60,103 bases of DNA from G963666945 sp963666945. GTDB taxonomy: Bacteria > Bacteroidota > Bacteroidia > Bacteroidales > Marinifilaceae. Positions within the stretch are counted from its first letter, which is position 1, and every line of letters starts with the position of its first letter. The position numbers and the translations under genes are program-made. Below the pieces are notes generated by a model. The model made no database searches. It worked only from the letters and a program-made list of their open reading frames with translations, and was not told the origin of the DNA. The stretch covers positions 1 to 60,103 of the forward strand of contig CAXXRT010000007.1 in NCBI GenBank assembly GCA_963666945.2, in the 5' to 3' direction. Positions 19,330 through 27,587 of the stretch are shown piece after piece.

Positions 19330-20175
19330 TTAATTTACAGAATATCCTATCATAAAAAGTGCAGATTCTAATGCTCTAATTGAGGTTAATTCATTTTTAA
19401 AAATTGACCTTTCTGAAATTTCTTTTAATAGCCAGTTTGCATATAGATTATTTATAATATGCTTCTTATCATTATTACTCAAAACAGGAAAGATATATTT
19501 ATCATTACTTGGATTTCTTCTGTTTTGTTGTCCTTTATCATTTTTCGTTGGTCTAGCATTCCCATATGCAAATTTCAATTCCTCTGGTATTTTTGCAATA
19601 TTATTTTCTTCCAAAAACTTTTTAATAAGTAATCCTAATGCAGCTCCAACTCTACTGTCATAAATAACAAAATTATCTATAAGAAGAGAATATATTTTAG
19701 TAAAACCAGAGTTCATTATTAAGCCCGAAAAATCATCTTTTGTATCTACTGTTTCAGGATTTAACCTTTCTATTGATGTTTTATAATAGCTAATAATGCT
19801 TTCTTCCATCTCTTTTAAACGATCGTAATTTGATCTTTTAACTCCACCCCATTCTAATATTGAAGAAGAGTATTCAAGTAAATTTTGATGATTGTTATCT
19901 TGAATTGATAACTTCAATCCTTCCTCAATTAACGCTAATACTTTCTCGCTTTCATGAAAAGAATTACCACTTGTTTTTCCAACATTTGGTACATGGCAAT
20001 TAAATCTCCAATTATAATTTTCATAAGCATTAAAAATGGAACTACAATTCCATAGCTTTTTATTTCTACTATTTTCATATTGATGAAAAAACTCTACTTC
20101 TCCTGAAATTCTAGGAATTATCCATTCAATAAATTCTTTTACGACTGTAGTGTGTAAATATTCTTGTTTATTCAT
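19330..20175 (-). CDS. Hypothetical protein, defence-block member
   Basis: A 281-residue soluble protein, not recognised. Notable stretches are SSILEWGGVKRSNYD near 110-125, IYDSRVGAALGLLIKK near 180-195 and a C-terminal LLKEISERSIF. The WGG and YDSRVGAALG pattern recalls hypothetical proteins found near restriction genes, but I cannot place it. It is on the same strand as the nuclease-like gene at 20443 and 268 bp downstream of it, so a two-gene unit is possible. Confidence 0.6.
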   Translation of the reverse strand: MNKQEYLHTTVVKEFIEWIIPRISGEVEFFHQYENSRNKKLWNCSSIFNAYENYNWRFNCHVPNVGKTSGNSFHESEKVLALIEEGLKLSIQDNNHQNLLEYSSSILEWGGVKRSNYDRLKEMEESIISYYKTSIERLNPETVDTKDDFSGLIMNSGFTKIYSLLIDNFVIYDSRVGAALGLLIKKFLEENNIAKIPEELKFAYGNARPTKNDKGQQNRRNPSNDKYIFPVLSNNDKKHIINNLYANWLLKEISERSIFKNELTSIRALESALFMIGYSVN

Positions 20176-20442
20176 AATTGATTTATGCTACTTGAAAAAT
20201 TTATTTTGCCATAGAGTTGAGTCTAAAGGCTCTAAACTCTTAGATCTACCGTAAAGATAATATAGTTTCATAAGCCTTCGACACTTGCTAAAAAACCACA
20301 GCTTCGTGGCACACTAACACTACGGCAATATTTAGTGAGCGAATTCGACAGAACCGAATATTAAAAAATTTCACAATATGATTTAGTGCAAATTCATAGC
20401 CTAACACGCCCATAAAATATAGGTTTTATTGTGTGATGTTTA

Positions 20443-20916
20443 TTAATTAGCATAAAAATCAAAGTCAAAATAATGTCTTGCGTCTAGCTTCCAAATTTCT
20501 CCTATTTCTCCTTGCTCGCATTTCCCAACAGGAATAGCATTACGACCTTCCAAACATTCTAAAGAACCAAAGTATATTGAATATGAATTAGAATCAAACT
20601 GTATAGCCATCCAGTAAGCTTTTGCATTATATTTTTCTTCAACTTCCTTAGCTTTTTGATAACAATTATCTCCTAAATTATAGCTTGAATTTAATTTCCC
20701 ATTTTTTTGATATTTATTTCTAGCTTTTACACTAATAACAATTCTCTCTCCTCCTTTCTCGCAAAATATATCTGCATACTTTTCATTTATCTTTGAGTCA
20801 TTTAAATTACGAATTCCATCAAAACATTTATCAACTAGAGCTTTTATAGCAAATAACTCCCCTAATTCTCCTAATGACTTCTTTCTTTTGGCTTCTTTTT
20901 GATTTATTGATAACAT
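20443..20916 (-). CDS. PD-(D/E)XK-like nuclease-fold protein
   Basis: A 157-residue protein. GELGELFAIKALVD at about 16-29 supplies a helical Glu, then YADIFCEKGGERIVISVKAR at about 46-65 gives the Asp-strand-xK core of the restriction-endonuclease-like fold. The second acidic residue of the motif is Val rather than Glu or Gln, so catalysis is uncertain. It may be a nuclease subunit or a modification-sensing domain partnered with the 19330 protein. Start and length fit a single small domain. Confidence 0.6.
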   Translation of the reverse strand: MLSINQKEAKRKKSLGELGELFAIKALVDKCFDGIRNLNDSKINEKYADIFCEKGGERIVISVKARNKYQKNGKLNSSYNLGDNCYQKAKEVEEKYNAKAYWMAIQFDSNSYSIYFGSLECLEGRNAIPVGKCEQGEIGEIWKLDARHYFDFDFYAN

Positions 20917-21311
20917 AAATTCTAATTTTTAATAAATACTAATTATAGTCAAAGTTATAATTTGACATAAATACGTTTTAATCTACTTATTCTATTAATT
21001 ATTTTTCTATTGATATTATGCGAATTACACACCACATCATATAAAACAACCATAAAATCCTCCCTATCAACCAGCACAAACACAATCGCAATTATTCTCT
21101 ATATATAATTCCAACCCTTAAATAACCATATCCCTAATCTCAACCAATACTCAAAGGGCATTTTTTAACAAGACACAAAATAAGTAAACAACCACAACAA
21201 AACAAAATATTAATTACACTCTTTTCAACACAAACAAACCAGAACACAGCAATAGTATAATTCGAAATCTCTATATAAAAGATATAAATCTAAAATATTA
21301 AAAGACTAGAA
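20917..21311. other. Gene-free stretch
   Basis: AT-rich with no ORF of coding character and no obvious repeat. It lies between the nuclease-fold gene and the Xer-like gene. Confidence 0.45.
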
Positions 21312-22175
21312 TTACTTAATCCCTTTCGCCCCTCTAGCCGTCCTAACATACTCCTCAGTAGCCAAAGCAGACCTATAACCCAATAATTTCTGAACCACTT
21401 CCACCGGAGCCCCCCCCTGAAGAAGATGTATTATAAAAGAATCCCTTAAAGTTTGAGCACTCAACTTTTCTTCCAAATTGATTTCTTTGCCAAGTTTATT
21501 AAGTATTATAAAAATCATAGCACGAGACATCTTCTCTCCCCTATTGTTTAAAAAAAGAAAATCTTCAAACCCAGGCTTAATTCTCATACTTTTCCTGACC
21601 TTCTTTAAATAAAGTTTTATTTGTTCCTCCACACTATCACAAACAGGTATTAATCTCTTTATACCTCCCTCAACTTCAATAATACCTTCTCTAAAATGCA
21701 AATTACTAAGCTTTAAATTCACCAATTCAGAAACCTTTAAACCACAAGAATACAAAGTTTCAACAATAGCCTTATTCCTATATCCAAGATCCTTCGTTAA
21801 ATCCACAGCATCAAGCAGTCTATCAATTTCTTCAATACTAAGAATAACAAACTTCCTCCTTTCTGTCCTGGGATAATCAATTAATCCCATAGGATCATTA
21901 TTAATAATCCCCTCTCTAAGTAAAAATTTCATGAAAGATGATAAGACAGATAAAATTTTCAATTCTGTTCTTCTACTCCTTGAAAAAGATTCAAGTTCCC
22001 TCATAAAATCCTTTATATCCTTAGCCTTTATATCCCAACAAGATAAATCATGCTCATTACAATAACGAGCAAACTTTCTTATATCAAACTCATAAGCAAG
22101 AACAGAAGACGCAACCATCCCCCTTTCCTCACCAAGATACTCTAAATAACTCTCAATAATGCCATCCCATTGCAT
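21312..22175 (-). CDS. Xer-like tyrosine recombinase with degenerate active site
   Basis: A 287-residue protein with complete XerC/D architecture: SAM-like core-binding domain (1-90) and catalytic domain (100-287). The active site is altered. CGLKVSEL has Lys where XerD has the catalytic Arg; AQTLRDSF replaces PHTLRHSF, losing the His of HxxR and the following His; LLGYRS replaces LGH. Only the second Arg and the Tyr in EEYV remain. It therefore probably binds DNA without normal strand exchange. A partial homologue with the same AQTLRDSF lies at 23315, and a secreted nuclease gene lies between them on the same strand. Confidence 0.8.
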   Translation of the reverse strand: MQWDGIIESYLEYLGEERGMVASSVLAYEFDIRKFARYCNEHDLSCWDIKAKDIKDFMRELESFSRSRRTELKILSVLSSFMKFLLREGIINNDPMGLIDYPRTERRKFVILSIEEIDRLLDAVDLTKDLGYRNKAIVETLYSCGLKVSELVNLKLSNLHFREGIIEVEGGIKRLIPVCDSVEEQIKLYLKKVRKSMRIKPGFEDFLFLNNRGEKMSRAMIFIILNKLGKEINLEEKLSAQTLRDSFIIHLLQGGAPVEVVQKLLGYRSALATEEYVRTARGAKGIK

Positions 22176-22513
22176 AACTACACAATTTGCAGATTAATCC
22201 ATCACACATAAATACCTCATCAAAGTTAAAGTTTATCTTTCATATTATTACTTTTATTTATACAATATTATCAAGACATGAAAAAGAGATATGGTAATAC
22301 GATTAAAAAATAAAATCCTACTATATTTATTATTAACAATATTAGAAGTAACAATGGCATAACGCATAACACTTATTGAAAAGATTAAAAATCTAAAGAA
22401 AAAAATAGAGGCAGCCCAAATGAACTACCTCTAAAACATTTTTAACTGAAATTCTTAAATTGAAAGTAAAGAAATCAACAATTAAAAATCAATGTTATTA
22501 CAACATATAATAT
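22176..22513. other. Gene-free stretch
   Basis: AT-rich DNA between the Xer-like gene and the nuclease gene. No coding frame or strong hairpin is visible. Confidence 0.45.
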
Positions 22514-23239
22514 TTATTCCTTCCAATGCCATTTAAAAGCATCAGATTTATATTCTAATTTATTTTCTATATTATCAGGAAGCTGTGGAAAGAAATCTAT
22601 ACCAGTCATTTTCTCAACCTCATCAACACTAACAACAAAAGACTTTATAGACTTATCACTTTTCTGATTACGCATAATAAACCCAATCATTTTCTTTTTA
22701 CCAGTAGGATCATATATAACCTTATAGAAATATCCAGGAACAGTAACTCTATTTTTACCGATAACACCAATATTTTCTTTAAAAACAGGACCGGTCACAA
22801 CATACAACTTTTTCTCTACCCTTACCCAATCCCTAACCTGAGCCTCTAGATCTTTCCATATACCTCTATTAAAATAAGGCTTCTGAGGCGACATATTCGA
22901 CATAAAAAAAGTCTCACTCATAGCCTTAACATTCAACTTCATCGCAGCAGCCGGACACAAATGTCCCCTATCAAAACCACTCCCCCTATAATCCTCCAAA
23001 GTAGCAGACCCACTCTTCACAGCCGAATCCACCCTAAAATCATTCCTCCTCTTAGCCTTCCCATTTACAAACTCTGGATTCAATTCATAATATACCCAAT
23101 TTGCCTGCTCATGATTCTCATTATATCCCAAAGTATAATATCCCTTTCTTACAATAAAATAATCATCCTTTGGTAATAATATTTGACTACAAGCAACAAA
23201 AGTCTCAAAAAGCAATATAATTAAAACTAAAATTCTCAT
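22514..23239 (-). CDS. Secreted DNA/RNA non-specific endonuclease (NUC/EndoG family)
   Basis: A beta-beta-alpha-metal nuclease that cuts DNA and RNA without sequence preference. The DRGH motif is at residues 90-93 (SGFDRGHLCPAA), the metal-binding Asn region at MSNMSPQ (N115), with N124 and E130 in NRGIWKDLE. The N-terminus MRILVLIILLFETFVACS is an export signal and may be a lipobox ending at Cys17. Length (241 aa) is normal. It is flanked on both sides by Xer-like genes in the same orientation. Extracellular placement suggests nutrient scavenging or attack on foreign DNA rather than restriction. Confidence 0.9.
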   Translation of the reverse strand: MRILVLIILLFETFVACSQILLPKDDYFIVRKGYYTLGYNENHEQANWVYYELNPEFVNGKAKRRNDFRVDSAVKSGSATLEDYRGSGFDRGHLCPAAAMKLNVKAMSETFFMSNMSPQKPYFNRGIWKDLEAQVRDWVRVEKKLYVVTGPVFKENIGVIGKNRVTVPGYFYKVIYDPTGKKKMIGFIMRNQKSDKSIKSFVVSVDEVEKMTGIDFFPQLPDNIENKLEYKSDAFKWHWKE

Positions 23240-23314
23240 AATATATAAATCCTCTTTTTAATAAATAAAAGACAATTAAACTCACTGTATTCACTAAAAC
23301 TATATTATATTCCT

Positions 23315-23780
23315 CTACAACTCCCTAACCACCTTAACATACACCTCAGTAGTCAAAGCAGACCTATGTCCCAATAATTTCTGAACCACTTCCACTGGAT
23401 CCCCTCTCTGAAGAAGATGTACAGCAAAAGAATCCCTCAACGTCTGTGCTCTTACTTTTTCTTTCAAATTGATTTCTTTAGCAAGGTTTTTAATAATTGT
23501 AAAAACCATAATACGAGACATCTTCTCCCCAACTATTGTTTAAAAAAAGAAATTCTTCAAACCCAGGCTTAATTTTCATACTTTTCCTTACCTTATTTAA
23601 ATAAAGTTTTATTTGTCCCTTCACGTAATAACGAACAGGAACAATTCTCTGATAACTTCCCTCAATTTCTATAAAACCTTCTCCAAAATGTAAATTGCTA
23701 AACTTTAAATTAACCAATTCAAAAACCTTTAAACCACAAGAATACAACCTTTCAACAATAGCCCTATTCCTAAACCGCAG
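23315..23780 (-). pseudogene. Truncated, frameshifted Xer-like recombinase remnant
   Basis: Two frames (23490-23780 and 23315-23521) reproduce the C-terminal half of the 21312-22175 protein: RNRAIVERLYSCGLKV, NLHFGEGFIEIEG, then AQTLRDSFAVHLLQ and LLGHRSALTTEVYV. A frameshift lies near 23525. The N-terminal half is missing: homology starts at 23780, exactly where the HEPN gene ends, which marks a recombination junction. It shares the Lys-for-Arg and AQTLRDSF changes with its neighbour, so both descend from an already degenerate recombinase. Confidence 0.75.
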
Positions 23781-23781
23781 T

Positions 23782-24281
23782 TCATTCTTTATTTGTATTT
23801 ACAACTTCATCAAGTATTTCTAAAATATCTACAGTATCATTAAAATAAGATTGGATATTTTCAAAAGATGAGGACGGATTTCTTCCATGTGCAAAAGCAT
23901 TTCTTGCATTATTCAAAGAATCCAAAGAAGATCTAATTTGCTGACTTTGCGTATGAGTCTCTAGTTTTTTTTAAATAAAGTATTCCAAGTTTTATCAAAT
24001 TTATTCAACGTATTACAAATATTATTCATACTTGGATTCATAGAACTATTACGTATTGTATTATCAACATAATTCACAACTTGGGGACTCTGATCAGAGT
24101 GTATATCTGCAATTATCGTTTTAAAACAATTCTCAACTGTACCACATGACTTTACAATCGCATAATTTGTCAAAAATGGAACAATATTACTAGTCCTTCC
24201 ATGTCCTTCAATTAGATGAAAAATCCTCTTCAATTCATCTTTACAATTATCAATTAAATTTAATGCTTCTTGATTATTCAT
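23782..24281 (-). pseudogene. HEPN-domain protein (likely RNase), split by one base
   Basis: The first frame (to 23961) gives an N-terminal helical region with NNQEALNLIDNCKDELKRIF and LIEGHGRTSN. It ends after an A8 run (T8 at 23965-23972). Adding one A opens the next frame, which reads LETHTQSQQIRSS, then NNARNAFAHGR, and stops at 23782. RNAFAH is the R-x4-H catalytic motif of HEPN ribonucleases. The restored protein is about 166 residues. Its start overlaps the end of the DUF262 gene by 8 bases, so the two are translationally linked. The single-base break is probably an error, because both halves are well preserved. Confidence 0.75.
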
Positions 24282-25410
24282 AACTAATATCAAATAGGTA
24301 CTTTAGTGCTAAATTAATTCGTCCATGAATATGTTCTATCAACATTGTTCCTTCACTTGAATATTTTCTAAACTCAGGATTCTTTAACATTTCTAGTCTT
24401 TTCCCCTCCAAATTTATTTTAGGAATTTCTTTTCCTAGCCTTTTATAAGCTATCGATACAGCCGGACAAATTGCATCAAATATGGTCGGATAAAATCGCT
24501 TTCTAATTTTTGTTTCTTCTCCAGAAACAATATTATAGAATGCATTTTCACCTATATAATCATGAATAAACTCCATTACAAAATTGAACTTATCTCTCCT
24601 TTCCTGAATAATTTCAGATCGTTGTGAATTGATACTCCCCATAAATTCATTCAAATATTTTTTCAATGAAATCACAGTTGCTTCAGTTTCTTTTATAAAA
24701 TTCGAATCTATAGCAAAAAATCTTAGAATAAATTCTAAATCTCTCATTCTAGTATCTTCTTCAACCTTACCAAATAATTTTCGCCAGTGTTCATTTTTAT
24801 TTAATTCAAACAACAAATCATTAAAACTACCCTGATTAACGCAGTTCCTGATTTCTTGAGGCATTAAAGCTCTACCTCCTGTATTTATACGTTCAAAAAC
24901 TTGATACAAACTAGTATCATTATCTTCTGGTGTCTTTTGTTCAAAAACAATGGCATGAATCGTAGTACTTCTGATTCTTCTTTGATCCGTATTTTCTAAT
25001 TCTGAAAAAGCCCTACCACTCCATCTTTTATTGATTTTATCTGTATTAGATAATTTAAAAACTTTATTATCCTTACTCCATATACCATTTACATAATCAT
25101 ATACAGTCATAATTCTTTGATACCCATCAATAATTAATTTCTTTTCATCTTTTGTATTTGCTAAAAAGATACTCGGAACTGGCAAACCAAGTAATATAGA
25201 TTCAATAAACCTACTTGCTTCAATTTTTTCCCAAACATACTTTCTCTGAAGCTCGGGTTTCAACAATTCATCTTCATTATACATTGATATTAATTCACGA
25301 AAAGAGAGATCTGCTCCCCAGGAATTTATATTATACAGATCATCGTTAGAATAAACATCTTCCTTTTCTTCTTTTATTTCCTCTATTATATCATATTCAT
25401 TTTCAATCAT
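24274..25410 (-). CDS. DUF262 (ParB/Srx-fold) protein, GmrS-like
   Basis: A 378-residue protein with the DUF262 hallmarks: QRKYVW at 55-60 followed by EASRFIESILLGLPVPSIFL, and DGYQR at 95-99 (canonical DGQQR), then ERINTGG near 170. This ParB/Srx-like fold hydrolyses NTPs and is common in phage defence (GmrSD, BrxU, SspE). There is no GmrD/DUF1524 HNH nuclease; instead the downstream overlapping gene encodes a HEPN RNase. The pair probably acts as sensor plus toxin, though this pairing is inferred. Confidence 0.85.
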   Translation of the reverse strand: MIENEYDIIEEIKEEKEDVYSNDDLYNINSWGADLSFRELISMYNEDELLKPELQRKYVWEKIEASRFIESILLGLPVPSIFLANTKDEKKLIIDGYQRIMTVYDYVNGIWSKDNKVFKLSNTDKINKRWSGRAFSELENTDQRRIRSTTIHAIVFEQKTPEDNDTSLYQVFERINTGGRALMPQEIRNCVNQGSFNDLLFELNKNEHWRKLFGKVEEDTRMRDLEFILRFFAIDSNFIKETEATVISLKKYLNEFMGSINSQRSEIIQERRDKFNFVMEFIHDYIGENAFYNIVSGEETKIRKRFYPTIFDAICPAVSIAYKRLGKEIPKINLEGKRLEMLKNPEFRKYSSEGTMLIEHIHGRINLALKYLFDISYE

Positions 25411-25645
25411 AACATACTACTTAAGTGCAATTAAAAACTTCTTCTAGTTGTCTAAATTTTAAATACTATTAGGCCCCTTTTTTCATATAAGCTTTTAGAT
25501 ATTTGAAGAATTAAACAAAATCAAAAATAAGCAAACATACGAAACAAAACAAAACATTTATTAACTTTGTTAAAAACTAAAAATATATTGCTATTATTTT
25601 TACAAAACAATAAGATCATAATTAGAATCAAAATTATAAACAACA
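25411..25645. promoter_or_regulatory. Divergent promoter region of two defence operons
   Basis: Very AT-rich 235 bp between the leftward DUF262/HEPN pair and the rightward MrcB_N-HNH pair. No exact promoter can be fixed; several TTTG/TTTA runs are present. Confidence 0.4.
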
Positions 25646-26734
25646 ATGATTAAAAACCATTTTATAGAATCTTCGAATGTTTATCTAGAAGATAAAGAAA
25701 GATATTTCAATGATAATAGTCGTCCCAGAAAAGTAAAAGAATATAGGTCCTCTGAGTTAATTGTGAAAGAAATACCAAAACTATTACAAAACAAATCTAA
25801 AATCTCGCAATCACAATATCTATTTAAGGGTTCTATAGGTAATTCTAATGTAGCTGATGTTCCATGGATTGGCATATTTGATAAAGACATAACGAAATCA
25901 GCACAATCTGGATACTACATTGTTTATCTCTTTCAAACAAACATGAAAGGAGTTTACTTAAGCCTAAATCAAGGATGGAATCAATATAAGAATTCATTTG
26001 GTACAGCTAATGGTAGAGAACAAATAAAAACTAATGTTAACCATTGTCATAAAATGCTAAGAAGCATTGTATATTATGATACAAAAAATATTAAATTATA
26101 TGGCAAATCTGATCTTGGGAAAGGATATGAATTAGGTAATATTTGTAGTAAATATTATGCATTTGATAATTTCCCGGAAGAAGATGAGCTTATCGATGAT
26201 TTAAGAAATTTTATTGGTTTATATAGAGAACTTAAAGGTTTAGTTGGCGCTGACATAATCGATATAAGCGGAAAAGTAAATGAAGATGTATTCCAAGAAG
26301 AAGTTCAAAGAGGAAAAAGAAAAGAGCTTCCAATTGGTACCATTAATAAAAAGGAAAAGAAATCAATTATTAATAATTCCTGGGCAAGAGATCCCAATAT
26401 GTCATTTACAGCTTTGGATGATGCTAATTTTAAATGTGAGAACAATGAAAATCACAAAACATTCATTTCAGCAAAATCTGGACATCAATTTGTTGAGGCC
26501 CATCACTTAATACCTATGAAATATCAAGATAATTTTGAAATGAGCATTGATATCCCTGAAAACATAATAAGCTTATGTCCTAATTGTCACAAAGCTTTCC
26601 ATAATTCTATAGATGAAGTTAAATTTGCTTTAATAAAAGACTTTTACAGAAAACGAATTAACCTTCTTGAGCAAAGAGGTATTTCTATAGAAGAAGATGA
26701 ATTAATTGAATATTACAACAACGCGAACAAATAA
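25646..26734 (+). CDS. MrcB_N-HNH endonuclease (type IV-like restriction)
   Basis: A 362-residue fusion. Residues about 40-200 resemble the MrcB N-terminal DNA-recognition domain (WIGIFDKDITKSAQSGYYIVYLF, GVYLSLNQG), which reads modified bases in McrB-type enzymes. Residues about 263-320 form an HNH nuclease: H286 and H287 in EAHHLIP, N307, the Cys pair C311/C314 with H315 (CPNCH), and a terminal H319. The likely role is cleavage of modified phage DNA. The next gene starts 10 bp after its stop and is probably co-expressed. Confidence 0.85.
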   Translation: MIKNHFIESSNVYLEDKERYFNDNSRPRKVKEYRSSELIVKEIPKLLQNKSKISQSQYLFKGSIGNSNVADVPWIGIFDKDITKSAQSGYYIVYLFQTNMKGVYLSLNQGWNQYKNSFGTANGREQIKTNVNHCHKMLRSIVYYDTKNIKLYGKSDLGKGYELGNICSKYYAFDNFPEEDELIDDLRNFIGLYRELKGLVGADIIDISGKVNEDVFQEEVQRGKRKELPIGTINKKEKKSIINNSWARDPNMSFTALDDANFKCENNENHKTFISAKSGHQFVEAHHLIPMKYQDNFEMSIDIPENIISLCPNCHKAFHNSIDEVKFALIKDFYRKRINLLEQRGISIEEDELIEYYNNANK

Positions 26735-26744
26735 AATTCTAATT

Positions 26745-27464
26745 ATGAATAGATTAAATAAACTTATATCTGAATGTAACGAGATAAAAGATGAAATCAT
26801 ATCAATTAATTCTGACAACCCCAATATAAAACCCATCCCTGACGGGATAGTAAATTTAAATGAGTATACAAATGCTAAATACAAAATACTGTGGATATTA
26901 AAAGAAAGTAACGATCTAAATGAAAACTCAGAAGGAGGTGGATGGTGTTTAAACGAACAATTAAATAAACTTACATCTTGGAATGAAAAAAAAGGTGCAG
27001 GTGACATTACCATCCAACGCATGATATATGCTTCATATGGAATATTAACTAACTTTATTAAGTGGAAAGATATGCCTTCAATTTATGTCGATGAAGTATT
27101 CAATAGTTTAAAAAAGATAGCTTACATTAATGTAAAAAAAATACCAGGAGGAAGTAAAGCAAACTATAGCCAAATAGAAGAAGCCTATGAAAATTATAAG
27201 CATATATTATTAAAGCAAATAAATGTATATGACCCAGATATAATAATAACAGGGAACACTCTACAATACTTTTTTAATGACCTCAATATTAATCACAAAG
27301 ACAAAAAATATGTAGACATAAATACGAGAAACACAACTTTTTATACTTCAGACAAAAGATTATATATCCATGCATATCATCCAGCATACTTTACAATAAA
27401 AGAAGAAACTTATTGCAATGAAATTATTTCAGCTGTTGAAAATTGGGAAAAATCAAGGATATAA
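26745..27464 (+). CDS. Uracil-DNA-glycosylase-fold-like protein
   Basis: A 239-residue cytoplasmic protein. YKILWILKES near residue 46, IIITGNTLQYF near 170 and YHPAYF near 210 resemble the strand and HPS-type loops of the uracil-DNA glycosylase superfamily, but key catalytic residues are not certain. The start at 26745 is preferred because it gives normal spacing after the upstream gene; an upstream in-frame codon overlaps it. Linked to the modification-sensing HNH endonuclease, it may remove or sense odd bases. Function is inferred. Confidence 0.55.
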   Translation: MNRLNKLISECNEIKDEIISINSDNPNIKPIPDGIVNLNEYTNAKYKILWILKESNDLNENSEGGGWCLNEQLNKLTSWNEKKGAGDITIQRMIYASYGILTNFIKWKDMPSIYVDEVFNSLKKIAYINVKKIPGGSKANYSQIEEAYENYKHILLKQINVYDPDIIITGNTLQYFFNDLNINHKDKKYVDINTRNTTFYTSDKRLYIHAYHPAYFTIKEETYCNEIISAVENWEKSRI

Positions 27465-27587
27465 TATTAGACATCCCTTAAATTAGTTAGCAAATGCAAT
27501 CGTAGAGGCACTTTCTCTAAAAACTCAACACCCATCCCCACCCTTCTGTTGGTAACTCTTTGGCACACATTTTTGTATCCCAAAACC
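27465..27587. other. Short intergenic segment before ncRNA copy B
   Basis: No gene. Similarity to copy A begins at about 27588 (TTCAGCACTTTGCCT). Confidence 0.5.
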
